Part shown: one piece after another, positions 34,856 to 44,334 of the stretch
How the letters are laid out: the number at the start of each line of letters is the position of its first letter
Numbering within the stretch: the stretch's first letter is position 1
Assembly (NCBI GenBank): GCA_022484805.1
Contig: JAKVKP010000002.1
Coordinates: forward strand, 1-64,000
Direction: 5' to 3'
Source of the DNA: Streptococcaceae bacterium
GTDB taxonomy: Bacteria > Bacillota > Bacilli > Lactobacillales > Streptococcaceae
Length of the DNA: 64,000 nucleotides
Made by a program: the position numbers and the translations under genes
The notes under the pieces: generated by a model
What the model was told of the DNA's origin: nothing
The model's input: only the letters and a program-made list of their open reading frames with translations
Database searches by the model: none

Positions 34856-34901
34856 AAAAGCACACTTTAAAAGTTAAAATTCAACCTTTGAAGCGTGCTT
34901 T
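34856..34901 (+). terminator. methyltransferase gene terminator
   Basis: AAAAGCACACTT and AAGCGTGCTTT pair over 11 positions with a mismatch, followed by ATTATTA. It starts 13 nt after the stop. Confidence 0.6.
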
Positions 34902-34936
34902 ATTATTAATAAATAATAATTAATGAACTAAATCTA

Positions 34937-35521
34937 TTAATCATTTAAACATTTAGCAACTTTCGACCTTAAAACTGGTATAACTGTTTCAATAAACCAA
35001 GGATTCTTTTTCAGCCAGCGCCCATTTAGAGGCGAAGGATGAATTAAGGGAAAATAGCTTGGTAAATAATGCTGGTAATCTTTAATTATCTCGGTAATCG
35101 GGGTAGTCGACTTCAGATTTAAATAATGCTTTTGTGCATAGCGCCCAATTAATAATGTCAAAGTTAACTCAGGCATCTGGTCAATCAATTTTGGATGCCA
35201 TTTTTCTGCAAATCCTTGACGTGGCGGTAAATCACCGCTTTTTCCTTTACCTGGGAAATAAAAATCCATTGGCAAAATGGCAATTTTTTGAGACTGATAA
35301 AATATTTTCCGATCAATTCCCATCCAATCACGCAAACGGTCGCCACTTTTATCATTCCAAAATAATCCTGATTCTTCAGCCTGCTTACCGGGTGCTTGAC
35401 CAATAATTAAAATTTTAGCCTCTGGATGAACAGAAAATAATGGTTTAATTCCGGCTTGTGTATACTTGATGTTTTCATCAGCCGTCATAATTTCAGCCGT
35501 GATTTGTTCTATGCTGTTCAT
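34937..35521 (-). CDS. uracil-DNA glycosylase family protein
   Basis: 194 residues. Family motifs: ILIIGQAPGKQAEESGLFWNDKSGDRLRDWMG (the G-x-x-P-G nucleotide-flipping loop) and the C-terminal PLIHPSPLNGRWLKKNPWF (HPS-type loop that intercalates in the DNA minor groove). This is the short family common in lactic acid bacteria and proteobacteria, distinct from classical Ung. Its actual base specificity is not established by sequence. Single gene in the same orientation as the cupin genes downstream of it on the strand. Confidence 0.85.
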   Translation of the reverse strand: MNSIEQITAEIMTADENIKYTQAGIKPLFSVHPEAKILIIGQAPGKQAEESGLFWNDKSGDRLRDWMGIDRKIFYQSQKIAILPMDFYFPGKGKSGDLPPRQGFAEKWHPKLIDQMPELTLTLLIGRYAQKHYLNLKSTTPITEIIKDYQHYLPSYFPLIHPSPLNGRWLKKNPWFIETVIPVLRSKVAKCLND

Positions 35522-35552
35522 TTTAAATCTCGACCTTTCCTTCTGCCTCAGC

Positions 35553-35870
35553 TTAATCTTTTGCAGGTAGTTCGATTTGTAAAAATTTCGTATTTACTGG
35601 TGCTGTAATTTGATGCTGCTGCTTCGGACAAACTACAAACATTTCACCAGTCTTGATTTCTAGCGGTTGCTCTTGCTCAACCTGGACTAAAAGCTTGCCT
35701 TCCAATACTTGAATTAACTTAACCAGTTCACTATGCTCATTACTAATTGCTTCGCCCTCAGAAATAGCAAATACCGAAATCGGTGTTTCTACATCCAATT
35801 TATTACTTAAAGAACGGCTAGCAATTTGCTTCGGGTGATATTTAACACCATTTAAAAGTTCAATTAGCAT
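35553..35870 (-). CDS. small cupin protein
   Basis: 105 residues with a cupin-type beta roll (LVKLIQVLEGKLLVQVEQEQPLEIKTGEMFVVCPKQQHQI). The first metal-binding His motif is weak, as the expected GxxxxxHxH is replaced by GEAISNEHSELVKLI. The second half keeps P-x-x-x-x-H. The start overlaps the stop of the cupin gene at 35870 by one base, so the two are a coupled pair. Confidence 0.75.
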   Translation of the reverse strand: MLIELLNGVKYHPKQIASRSLSNKLDVETPISVFAISEGEAISNEHSELVKLIQVLEGKLLVQVEQEQPLEIKTGEMFVVCPKQQHQITAPVNTKFLQIELPAKD

Positions 35871-36211
35871 TATGACACCTCAGGCTTCACCACTATCAAT
35901 AACATTTGGAAGGCTTCCGTGGCATAAAGCGCATGTGGTTGATTTGCAGGCATGATAATTGTTTCTCCTGCATTTACTATAAATTCCGATTCATCGATTG
36001 TAATTTTGGCAACACCACTTAGAATATTGACCATCGCATCTCCCGGCGAGCTGTGGCGACCAATTTCTTGACCTTTATCTAATGAAAACAAAGTCATTCC
36101 GAGATCTTTTCGCTGAACTAGGGTTTGGCTTAACATTTGCTCTGGTTCAACCGTAACAATATCCTTGAGATTAATCACTTGACTCTGTGCTATTTTATGA
36201 ATAAATGCCAT
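35870..36211 (-). CDS. small cupin protein
   Basis: 113 residues with a clear single cupin domain (FSLDKGQEIGRHSSPGDAMVNILSGVAKITIDESEFIVNAGETIIMPANQPHALYATE). Metal-ligand candidates are the His in GRH and the His in PHA. First of the tandem cupin pair. Cupin pairs of this kind often serve as sensors or bind small molecules, but no enzyme partner is visible except the unknown gene upstream at 36253. Confidence 0.82.
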   Translation of the reverse strand: MAFIHKIAQSQVINLKDIVTVEPEQMLSQTLVQRKDLGMTLFSLDKGQEIGRHSSPGDAMVNILSGVAKITIDESEFIVNAGETIIMPANQPHALYATEAFQMLLIVVKPEVS

Positions 36212-36252
36212 GATAAAACTCCCATCTTAATTTGATAAAAAATAATTTTAGT

Positions 36253-37452
36253 TTATTTATAATTAATTAACTGCCGAATTAATTGTTTTTCATTTCTAAT
36301 TATTTCACGATAATTTTCAGGGAAAGGCCAATAATTTTTGGCAACAACACGAATATCCGATTCTAAACCTTTATTTTTCACCTTAAAGCCTGAAATTTTT
36401 TTAATTGTACCATGATGGCGCATATCCAAAATATGATGTTTCCCCTCGCCAAATAAAATACCACTTTCACCCTTACACAATAAATCTCTTAAAAAATCAC
36501 CCGCGTCATAATTAAATGACTCCGTATTGGCAATAATTTGGCCAGCCTTACCCTTGAGCTGATAATGCTTTGGATTGCTATCAATTAAATCATGCGAGAT
36601 GGCAGTAACTTGACGAAAACGCCCCCGTTCTAGTATATACTCACCCTTAACGGTTTTAAGATAATCCCACTGTGTCACAAAATTTCCTGACTGGGCGCTA
36701 ATAATAAATTCTGAAAGTCCATTTTGCGTTTTAACCTTATCATTTTGTTGATAGGTGAATGGTGCTTTAATTAGTGAACCTGTTTTCGAATCTCGTATCC
36801 GTGCCACTCGATTATGAAAACGAGAACGATCACGATAAACTAATTTTTGCTGACTCATCCTTGCGTAATTCTGTAATTTAGCAAAATCAGTATTCCCCGA
36901 GTAATGACATCTAATATAATAAATATTTTGTAAATCAATTAAATGCCTCAATTGAAAAACCATTTGTAATATTGATTCATCCATAGCAGGATAGGCATTG
37001 ATAGACATGCCCTTCAAAAAACTCATTTGAATCCAATTCGCCATTGATTCCCAAAAAGGACTTTCTGGACGCAAACGTTCATCAAAGTAATAATGACCTG
37101 TCGTCTGGAGATGATTATGATTATCAATTTTTGCGCCTAGCTGCTTTAGAACGAGTGATAATTTCAACTGAGCATTTAATTGGCTAGCCTCCAAAAGCTC
37201 GCAATACAAAGGGGATCCAATTTTTGCTATTGCCATTTCAAATTCTGCAATGATTTTGGACCAATTGTCAAAATTAGAGTCTTGCATCGCTTGTACTAGC
37301 TCTTCTAGATAACGATGAATGGCCAATTCATTCCAAAAGCCGAATTGAATTAATAAATCTACTTGCTTAAACAAGCTTGACTGAATTTTTAACTTTTCCG
37401 AATGAGCTTTATAATCAAGCGTTTCAAGTAGTTTATCCAATTTTTTTAACAC
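36253..37452 (-). CDS. unknown 399-residue cytosolic protein
   Basis: 399 residues, no signal peptide, no membrane segment, rich in aromatic and charged residues. The N-terminal half looks helical (KLLETLDYKAHSEKLKIQSSLFKQV). A middle segment around ASQSGNFVTQWDYLK, and GESGILFGEGKHHILDMRHHGTIKKI with conserved-looking His/Asp, might be a catalytic or binding region. GTG start preceded by AGGGGG. I do not recognise the family. It is 41 nt before the tandem cupins on the same strand and may be co-transcribed. Confidence 0.7.
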   Translation of the reverse strand: MLKKLDKLLETLDYKAHSEKLKIQSSLFKQVDLLIQFGFWNELAIHRYLEELVQAMQDSNFDNWSKIIAEFEMAIAKIGSPLYCELLEASQLNAQLKLSLVLKQLGAKIDNHNHLQTTGHYYFDERLRPESPFWESMANWIQMSFLKGMSINAYPAMDESILQMVFQLRHLIDLQNIYYIRCHYSGNTDFAKLQNYARMSQQKLVYRDRSRFHNRVARIRDSKTGSLIKAPFTYQQNDKVKTQNGLSEFIISAQSGNFVTQWDYLKTVKGEYILERGRFRQVTAISHDLIDSNPKHYQLKGKAGQIIANTESFNYDAGDFLRDLLCKGESGILFGEGKHHILDMRHHGTIKKISGFKVKNKGLESDIRVVAKNYWPFPENYREIIRNEKQLIRQLINYK

Positions 37453-37589
37453 TTTAACCCCCTATCCAAAAAGATAAAATTAGTTAAGTCAGCAAATAAA
37501 GATACCTCTTTAATTATACTTAATATTGAAGTGTAATTCATCATTAAGTTTGATATTAAAATGTTAAATAGCAAATTCGTAAATTACAG

Positions 37590-37686
37590 CAAGAAAGATT
37601 GGCGGTTTTGTATAAAAATACCTGTTGGCAGGCAGAATGACCTATCTTTCCAAGAAAGATTGGCAGTTTTGTACAAAAATACCTGT
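37590..37686. repeat. pair of 36-nt direct repeats
   Basis: A 36-nt unit beginning CAAGAAAGATTGGC and ending AAAAATACCTGT occurs at 37590-37625 and 37651-37686 with only two differences. The 25-nt gap contains TGGCAGGCAGAATGACCTAT and ends in ATCTTTC, which pairs with the GAAAGAT of either copy. It lies between the 399-residue gene and the lutC terminator. Confidence 0.85.
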
Positions 37687-37729
37687 AAAAAAAGGCTGTT
37701 ATCTGGACAGTCAACCAGATAAACAGACC
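37687..37729 (-). terminator. lut operon terminator
   Basis: On the minus strand a stem GG-x-CTGTTTATCTGG / CCAGATAACAGCC (about 12 pairs with a bulge) is followed by TTTTTTTA. It lies 7 nt after the lutC stop. Confidence 0.8.
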
Positions 37730-37735
37730 TCGAAA

Positions 37736-38449
37736 TTATTTATCCATTACGACAACATAGGTTACCTCAATTGGACCATGCAGACCTGTAACTAGTACCA
37801 TTTCAATATCGCCAGAATTGGATGGACCTGAAATGATTGTCACATCACTCCCAATTTTTTTACCTTGTCTAAGTTTTGCTTGATAAGCATCAGCCCATTG
37901 AGTTGTTCGAGCAATTATTTTTGAGAAGGGCACAATGGAAATATAGTGAGTTGGTAAAAAGTGCAGTGTACGCCCTTGTCCCTGATGATTTTCAACAACA
38001 ATTGAAGCGGATTCGGCAATCAAATATTCAGCAAAGGCAATCGCAACATTACTGGCCTGTGCATTAGCAATATTAACTGATCGATTTTCATTGCCCACCT
38101 GCCAATAGCGCACATTTAAGTCAGATTCATGCTCGCCGAAATTAAGTAAATCATATTCCGCTAACCTTGTATCGGTCGGTAGCAATACATTACCGCCACC
38201 GTAATTTTTCGCTATTTCTAATAATCTATTTTCAAATTGCTCGGCATCCACTGTAACAATTTCTGCATTAACCTTAGGTGCACGTGCTTTGGCAATTTCT
38301 AGTAACTCTGACTGTGTTTTACCTGCTAATGTCTCGTGTGGCAAATCATTAATTGGCATAAAGTCTAGAGTACGGCTATCAACTGGCTGACTACCTAATT
38401 TTTGATATAGATTTTGTAAAAATGAATCTTTATTTACAATATTTCCCAT
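37736..38449 (-). CDS. lutC: lactate utilization protein C
   Basis: 237-residue LUD-domain protein, the third component of the LutABC L-lactate oxidation complex. Motifs include YGGGNVLLPTDTRLAEYDL, AFAEYLIAESASIVVENHQGQGR and the C-terminal IISGPSNSGDIEMVLVTGLHGPIEVTYVVVMD, in which the SGPSxTxDIE-like signature is read with Asn for Thr. Last gene of the operon, 9 nt after lutB. Confidence 0.92.
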   Translation of the reverse strand: MGNIVNKDSFLQNLYQKLGSQPVDSRTLDFMPINDLPHETLAGKTQSELLEIAKARAPKVNAEIVTVDAEQFENRLLEIAKNYGGGNVLLPTDTRLAEYDLLNFGEHESDLNVRYWQVGNENRSVNIANAQASNVAIAFAEYLIAESASIVVENHQGQGRTLHFLPTHYISIVPFSKIIARTTQWADAYQAKLRQGKKIGSDVTIISGPSNSGDIEMVLVTGLHGPIEVTYVVVMDK

Positions 38450-38458
38450 CTTCCAATC

Positions 38459-39916
38459 TCACTTCTCTCTTTTTTTAAACCAACGTCTGAATGTATGACT
38501 CGCTTTGGGTGCAATTGGTAAATCTCGCACATCTGTCCAACCTTTAACCATTCCAGGTCCCATTTTCATAAAGCCACCATTATTATACAAATTTTCCACC
38601 ACAATTGGTTTTTGATGACTTAGCATTTTCATACCAGTATGAGCTAGTGTCATTGCACCATTAAATAAAAATGGACTACCAGTGCCAGCACCAATCACTC
38701 GCATTTGTAAATCATTAAACGAGCCACGACCCATATTTAAATCATTCGTCATATTCTTGCGATGCATTGTAATGATCTCATGAAGTGGAATTTTCACGGG
38801 ACAAGTTGCATCACAGGCCGCACAAAGTGAACAGGCGTAAGGCAAATCGTGAAATGCTTCATAGCCACCGAGAACTGGAGTTAGAGAAATACCTATTGGA
38901 CCAGGATATAGAGAGCCATAGCCTTCACCGCCAATATGACGATAAACTGGACAGACATTTAAACATGAGCCACAACGGATACATTGCAAGACTGGCTGTA
39001 ATGGCGTACCAAGCGCTTCACTTCGACCATTATCAATAATCACAACATGAAAATCTTCAGGGCCATCATTTTCATCTTGGTTTTTGGGACCAACAAAGCT
39101 ACAATAAGTTGTGATATCTTGACCGACAGCGGAACGTGCTAGCATATTATCAAGCACCTCGGCTTCTTTGATTGACGGTACAATTCTTTCCATTCCCATT
39201 ACAACAATATGTGTTTTGGGAATACCAATTGTTAAATCCGCATTACCTTCGTTCGTATTCAGATTAATAAGTCCTTGATCGGCAATCGCAAAATTACAGC
39301 CTGTAATTCCAACATCAGCTTGTAAAAAATATTTACGCATGACTTCTCGAGCTTTTCTAGCTTCATTGACTGGCTCATTATCACCTGTGTAGCCTAACTT
39401 TCGCTTAAATATATCTTGGACATTATCACGATTTAAATGAATGGCTGGAAAGACAATGTGACTGGGCTCATCCCAGTCATTTTCTTGTAAAATAAATTCC
39501 GCCAAATCAGTTTCCATAACCTGCAAACCCATTTTTTCAATCATTTGGTCTAAATCAATTTCTGCGGTAACCATTGATTTACTTTTGACGATTCGTTCTG
39601 CTTTTTTGTCACTTATTACACTTTGAATATAATCCCTTGCTTCTTGCGCATCCCTAGCAAAACATACATGACCACCTCGATTAGCAACATTAGTTGAAAA
39701 TTCATCCAGATAATCTGGCAAATGTTGCAAAACTTGCTGACGAATTTGTTCGCCTAGATCGCGCCAGCCTTCCCAATTACCTAACTCTGTTCTGGCATTC
39801 TCGCGTTTTTCCCACTGCATATCCTGTGCCTTGGCAACAGAAGCCTGCATCACTTCGTCAGCCTTCGCTTTTGCTAAACGCTTTTCCATCGTTAATGTGC
39901 TTGTTTTTAAGCTCAT
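38459..39916 (-). CDS. lutB: lactate utilization iron-sulfur protein B
   Basis: 485 residues. An LUD domain (about 60-290, with VSKSMVTAEIDLDQMIEKMG and GITGCNFAIADQGLINLNTNEGNA) is followed by two 4Fe-4S clusters, CIRCGSCLNVCPVYRHIGG and CSLCAACDATCPVKIPLHEII. It transfers electrons in L-lactate oxidation to pyruvate. The start overlaps the lutA stop (4 nt). Confidence 0.94.
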   Translation of the reverse strand: MSLKTSTLTMEKRLAKAKADEVMQASVAKAQDMQWEKRENARTELGNWEGWRDLGEQIRQQVLQHLPDYLDEFSTNVANRGGHVCFARDAQEARDYIQSVISDKKAERIVKSKSMVTAEIDLDQMIEKMGLQVMETDLAEFILQENDWDEPSHIVFPAIHLNRDNVQDIFKRKLGYTGDNEPVNEARKAREVMRKYFLQADVGITGCNFAIADQGLINLNTNEGNADLTIGIPKTHIVVMGMERIVPSIKEAEVLDNMLARSAVGQDITTYCSFVGPKNQDENDGPEDFHVVIIDNGRSEALGTPLQPVLQCIRCGSCLNVCPVYRHIGGEGYGSLYPGPIGISLTPVLGGYEAFHDLPYACSLCAACDATCPVKIPLHEIITMHRKNMTNDLNMGRGSFNDLQMRVIGAGTGSPFLFNGAMTLAHTGMKMLSHQKPIVVENLYNNGGFMKMGPGMVKGWTDVRDLPIAPKASHTFRRWFKKREK

Positions 39917-40728
39917 GCCATCACCTCGTTTTGTTTTTGAACAGCTGTGATTTTGTCTAAATCTGGCAGCTTAATACGATGGATATCAACATTACTATTT
40001 AACACCTCGGCAATATGCATAATTTTAATCGGATGTCCTTCACGATTAAACTTACCACCAATATTCATCAGGCAGCCCATATCAGCAGAAATTAATATAT
40101 CCGCATTTGTAGACAAAACATCATTCATTTTTTCATTAACCATCATTTCTGAAATAAAAGGCTCTTTAACTGAGAAGGTACCTCCAAAGCCACAGCAATT
40201 TTCAATATGTGGTATTTCACGATAATCAAGGCCTTTAACATGATTAATCAATATAAAGGGCGAATGATGTTCACCGATTAAGCGTGTCATATGACAAGAA
40301 CGGTGATAAGTTGCGACACCATTCAAGGTTGCACCCAAATCCTCAACACCTAATACATTGACTAAAAATTGAGTAAATTCATACGTCTTATTTGCCAATT
40401 GAATTGCCTTTGGTAAATAAATCGCTCGCTGCGGGTCATCTGCCGCGATAATTCTTGGAAACTCCTTAAACATCGCAGTACAGCTACCTGCTAAACCTAC
40501 CACAAAATCAACATCCGGATAACCTATCATAAATGCATCAATTTCATTATGTATAACAGACCAGCTCTCTTTAAAATAACCACTATTATATGTTGGCTGA
40601 CCACAACAAACCTGCTTTTCTGGCACAATAATTTCCACACCGAGGCGCTCTAGAACCTCAACCGCTGCTTGACCAACATTTGGAAATAATAAATCAACAA
40701 CACAAGTTGTATAAATTGCGACCTTCAT
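39913..40728 (-). CDS. lutA: lactate utilization protein A
   Basis: 271 residues, a CCG-domain (heterodisulfide-reductase-like) Fe-S protein. The cysteine motifs are VCCGQPTYNSGYF and ENCCGFGGTFSVKEP, plus AGSCTAMFKEFP and the YHRSCHMTR segment. First gene of lutABC. ATG 40728 has GAGG 6 nt upstream; 40746 is in frame but lacks a site. Divergent from the Mga-like gene at 41074. Confidence 0.93.
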   Translation of the reverse strand: MKVAIYTTCVVDLLFPNVGQAAVEVLERLGVEIIVPEKQVCCGQPTYNSGYFKESWSVIHNEIDAFMIGYPDVDFVVGLAGSCTAMFKEFPRIIAADDPQRAIYLPKAIQLANKTYEFTQFLVNVLGVEDLGATLNGVATYHRSCHMTRLIGEHHSPFILINHVKGLDYREIPHIENCCGFGGTFSVKEPFISEMMVNEKMNDVLSTNADILISADMGCLMNIGGKFNREGHPIKIMHIAEVLNSNVDIHRIKLPDLDKITAVQKQNEVMA

Positions 40729-40865
40729 ATCCTGCCTCACCTTCATCTCATTAATAATACGTTGCCATTATAGTCTTATTATTATTAATTGACAATTAAA
40801 TAACAAAAAAATAATTACACTAAATAAATATCATCTATCATATAAAAATATATTCATTAGGTATA

Positions 40866-40898
40866 TTTAGTTATTTTTTATTATAAAAAATAACTAAA
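40866..40898. promoter_or_regulatory. perfect 15-bp dyad in the lut/Mga-like divergent region
   Basis: TTTAGTTATTTTTTA, loop TTA, TAAAAAATAACTAAA. It could be an operator for the divergent genes or a hairpin. The rest of 40729-41073 is very AT-rich with no gene. Confidence 0.55.
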
Positions 40899-40912
40899 TT
40901 GAAAATAACAAT

Positions 40913-40940
40913 TTGAAATGTTCAGAATTAATACTATACT
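40913..40940 (+). promoter_or_regulatory. promoter of the Mga-like regulator
   Basis: -35 TTGAAA (40913-40918), 16-bp spacer, -10 TATACT (40935-40940), with an overlapping TATAAT at 40940-40945. Confidence 0.5.
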
Positions 40941-41073
40941 ATAATAAATAAGTGCATTTTGCTGTATTTCACAAGCTTCTTAAAATATACTTTCTGTAAC
41001 TAATTAATTTAAAATAATATTTCAATTATATAAAATTATTATTTATTGCATAAAATAAAAATTGGAGGATATA

Positions 41074-42531
41074 TTGCTAGGTTTCAATAAAATAACTTAT
41101 CTAAAACTAGAAATTATTAATCTTCTAGAAAAACAAACCAATTATATTTCAAGTTTGAATCTAACTGAAGAACTCCAATTATCAAGCCAATCAACTATTA
41201 AAAAAATTTGTCAAGAATTACAATTCGATATTCAAAATTTATACGAGCCTGATCAATTTGAAATGATTATTAATCAACGACACGGTATCAAATTTATTCG
41301 TCAGGAGCATATTGGCAATTTAAAATTAATTGAATTTATTATTAGTAATGATTTAGCTTATGAAATTATTCAGGAACTTTGTTTAAAGCGAACTGTTAAT
41401 ACAACACAATTTTGTCTCGAAAAACATGTTAGTCTTTCACAGCTTAGAAGAAAAATAAAAACTATCAATCAATCATTTAATCAAATTAATCTTCATATCT
41501 CAATTGCAACAAATATGAAAATTACTGGTGAGGAATTCCAAATCAGAACATTGTTTTTCGGAATCTTATTTTTCGTTCATCGAAAGATTACTAATATGAA
41601 TTGGATTTCAAACACATTTGAGTACCGTAAACAGACTCAAAAAATTTTTGATTACTTAGAATTGAATATCAATAATGCGTATCTTGAAATCATTGCCATT
41701 GCTTATTTTATTAATTCAAATTCAATTATTAATAATTATAATTTAGGTGAAGCAATTAATAATAATCCATATTTTAAAAAAGTGATAATCAAGGAAAAAC
41801 CAAAATTCTTGTCGCATTGGTCGGATTCTGAGTGGAAATTTATGATCCTCTCAATCTTTATTTTTGACCCATCAATTACGGAATCTATTATCAACCTTGA
41901 TTCTCTCAATGAAATGATTATTCCTAGCAATGCTTCCAAATGGCTGAAGGCATTTGAAAACGAATTTACGGTAATCAATGAAAAACAAAAAAAATTAATT
42001 TACTTTCATTTTTACAAACATCTGGTTTCCAAGCAAATACTAGAAATTGATGATTTTATTTTGAAATTATTACATCAATTTGATTACGAATTTATTAAAA
42101 AAAGCTATCCACTCTATCTCAACAAATTCAATCGTGCGTGGCAGGTATTTAATAATGATGCAGACAGTTATTTTTTGACTGACTATTTTAAATCCGAATG
42201 TCTAATTTTAAGCTTTACACTTTTACCGCCACAAACTTATTTTCCTGAGGTGAAATTATATTTATATACTGAGCACGCTGCACCGCTAAATGCTTATATT
42301 GAAGAGCAAATTAAGACCTATTTCAGCAATCGTTTCTATCTTGAATTTGTTCAAAATCAAAATATAGCCCAAATTGTTATTACTACAGAGGGCAGTTTGA
42401 ATTTACATACTCTTTCAAAAACACCTGTTGTTGCAATTGGTCTAAATGTACTCAAAAAAGACTTAGATAAAATAGAAAAACAGCTGATTACAATTGTTGA
42501 AAATACTTTCGACACAGCTAAAATAAAATAA
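41074..42531 (+). CDS. Mga-like/PRD-type transcriptional regulator
   Basis: 485 residues. An N-terminal HTH (LKLEIINLLEKQTNYISSLNLTEELQLSSQSTIKKICQEL) and a second HTH (RTVNTTQFCLEKHVSLSQLRRKIKTINQSFNQ) precede a long helical PRD-like region and a C-terminal EIIB-like part. This is the same architecture as the regulator at 28097. The TTG start at 41074 is chosen because GGAGG lies 5 nt upstream; a frame from TTG 41062 overlaps the ribosome site. It is divergent from lutABC and may regulate it, with no target proven. Confidence 0.85.
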   Translation: MLGFNKITYLKLEIINLLEKQTNYISSLNLTEELQLSSQSTIKKICQELQFDIQNLYEPDQFEMIINQRHGIKFIRQEHIGNLKLIEFIISNDLAYEIIQELCLKRTVNTTQFCLEKHVSLSQLRRKIKTINQSFNQINLHISIATNMKITGEEFQIRTLFFGILFFVHRKITNMNWISNTFEYRKQTQKIFDYLELNINNAYLEIIAIAYFINSNSIINNYNLGEAINNNPYFKKVIIKEKPKFLSHWSDSEWKFMILSIFIFDPSITESIINLDSLNEMIIPSNASKWLKAFENEFTVINEKQKKLIYFHFYKHLVSKQILEIDDFILKLLHQFDYEFIKKSYPLYLNKFNRAWQVFNNDADSYFLTDYFKSECLILSFTLLPPQTYFPEVKLYLYTEHAAPLNAYIEEQIKTYFSNRFYLEFVQNQNIAQIVITTEGSLNLHTLSKTPVVAIGLNVLKKDLDKIEKQLITIVENTFDTAKIK

Positions 42532-42550
42532 TTTGATTCAACTCAATTTC

Positions 42551-42576
42551 AGTATGGTACACCCATACTTTTTTTA
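42551..42576 (+). terminator. terminator of the Mga-like gene
   Basis: AGTATGG, loop TACAC, CCATACT, followed by a T-run through 42576. It lies 19 nt after the stop. Confidence 0.85.
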
Positions 42577-42729
42577 TAACCACTACTATTAGGTAAAAAA
42601 TTAATTGTAAAAAAAAGGTAAAATTACTGTATTTTGTCAAAGAATGTTCTAAACTTAAAGTGATAAAAGATTTTTTTGCTTGCAGCAAGCAAGTATTTCA
42701 ATGACTATAACTCAAATTAGGAGCAAATC

Positions 42730-44268
42730 ATGAATCAGAAAAAATTCGGTTTAATTGATATTGGGTCAAATACAATTAGGCTGGTTATTTTTGAAATTAA
42801 CACTTTTCAAAAAATGCATCAATTACAAAATGTCAAAGTAACAGCTAGACTTTCACAATACCTGAGTGAAGATAAAATCATGTCCGAAAAAGGAATTGAT
42901 GCCTTAATTAGCACACTACATAGCTTTAAAATTATTTTAAAGGAATACGATGTTAGCAAATTCTATCCAATTGCAACTGCTGCAATCAGACAAGCCAAAA
43001 ATAACACCGCAATCGTTGAACGCGTTAAAAATGAAACCGATATCGAACTAATCATTTTATCAGAAAAAGAAGAAGCAACCTATGGACAATACGCAATTAC
43101 TCACTCTACCAAAGCAGAAACCGGAATTACAATTGATATTGGTGGTGGTAGTACGGAATTAACTTATTTTAAAAATAAAAAGTCAGTTCATTTCATTAGC
43201 CTACCTTTTGGTGCAGTAACATTAAAAAATATGTTCTTTTGTGATAAGTCTCATAATGACGAAAAAGCAATTCGTAAGACAGAAGCATTTTTACAAAAAG
43301 AATTTCAAGAAGTCGAATGGTTAAAAAAATGTCAATTGCCACTCATAGCAATTGGTGGCAGTGCCCGAAATATTGTTAATGTTCATCAACAAATGATTAA
43401 TTATCCAATCGCCGGCAATCATGAGTATGAAATGTCTAAAGAAGAATTAAAAGACGTTCTCAACCTATTCAAATCACTTAGCTTCACAGAATTACAAAAT
43501 TTAGATGGCTTAAGTCGAGACCGTGCGGATATCATTCTCGTTGCTAATTTAGTATTTATAAATCTTTACAAGGCAATTGATGCCCAAGAATTTATCTTCT
43601 GTAACAAGGGACTTAGAGAAGGTTATATGATTACTAAAATTAATCACGATTTTCCAGATGCTTATTCAACTGACCATATTCCAGATGAATCAATTCTACG
43701 TTTGGGACAATCCTATGGTGTCAGTCCAAGCGTCGCGAAACAACGAGTTGCCGTCACAAAAGAGATCGCAGGACAGCTAAGTGAAAATGATTTTTTACCA
43801 CCAAATCAAAGCTGGTCAAAAATACTCTTTTATAGTTCACAGCTTTATTATCTTGGTCAATACGTGGAAAGCGAAGCTGCATCTCAGCATACCTTCTATT
43901 TAATTTCTAATTCTAATTTGAATGGCTTTACTCATCGAGAAAGAGTGGCAATCGCCTTATTAGCGAGCTATAAGAATAAATCAATGCTCAAGCAATATTT
44001 AAATAATTTTCCAGAATGGTTTTCAAGCGATGAGATTAAATGGCTACAGACAGCTGGTGGCTTAATTAAATTTAGCGATACATTGACCGCTTCTCATATT
44101 AATCAAATTCATAAAATCACGCTTAATCAGGACAATAAAAAGCAATATACTTTAACCGTTTTTTACACTGGTGATATTCTAATTGAATCGTATCGTGCAA
44201 ATCGTCAGAAAAAGCATCTTGAAAGCCTTATCAACGGTTCGGTTAATATAATATTTACAAAAAATTAG
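42730..44268 (+). CDS. ppx: Ppx/GppA-type exopolyphosphatase
   Basis: 512 residues of the ASKHA fold. Phosphate-1 loop FGLIDIGSNTIRLVIFE at the N-terminus and phosphate-2 loop GITIDIGGGSTELTYF near 135-150, with the catalytic Glu region SEKEEATYG. The C-terminal part is an HD-like helical domain. It hydrolyses polyphosphate or pppGpp. Upstream of ppk1 with 66 nt between, so the two form a polyphosphate operon. Confidence 0.93.
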   Translation: MNQKKFGLIDIGSNTIRLVIFEINTFQKMHQLQNVKVTARLSQYLSEDKIMSEKGIDALISTLHSFKIILKEYDVSKFYPIATAAIRQAKNNTAIVERVKNETDIELIILSEKEEATYGQYAITHSTKAETGITIDIGGGSTELTYFKNKKSVHFISLPFGAVTLKNMFFCDKSHNDEKAIRKTEAFLQKEFQEVEWLKKCQLPLIAIGGSARNIVNVHQQMINYPIAGNHEYEMSKEELKDVLNLFKSLSFTELQNLDGLSRDRADIILVANLVFINLYKAIDAQEFIFCNKGLREGYMITKINHDFPDAYSTDHIPDESILRLGQSYGVSPSVAKQRVAVTKEIAGQLSENDFLPPNQSWSKILFYSSQLYYLGQYVESEAASQHTFYLISNSNLNGFTHRERVAIALLASYKNKSMLKQYLNNFPEWFSSDEIKWLQTAGGLIKFSDTLTASHINQIHKITLNQDNKKQYTLTVFYTGDILIESYRANRQKKHLESLINGSVNIIFTKN

Positions 44269-44334
44269 CATTTTAGTAACAATATTCCGTTATGATTTAG
44301 TAGAAGTATCAATCAAATAGATGGAGTGAGCAAA

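Noticed and set aside
37590-37686. Two 36-nt direct repeats considered as a CRISPR array
   Set aside because: Only two units, two mismatches between them, a 25-nt gap that pairs with the repeat itself, and no cas genes in the window.
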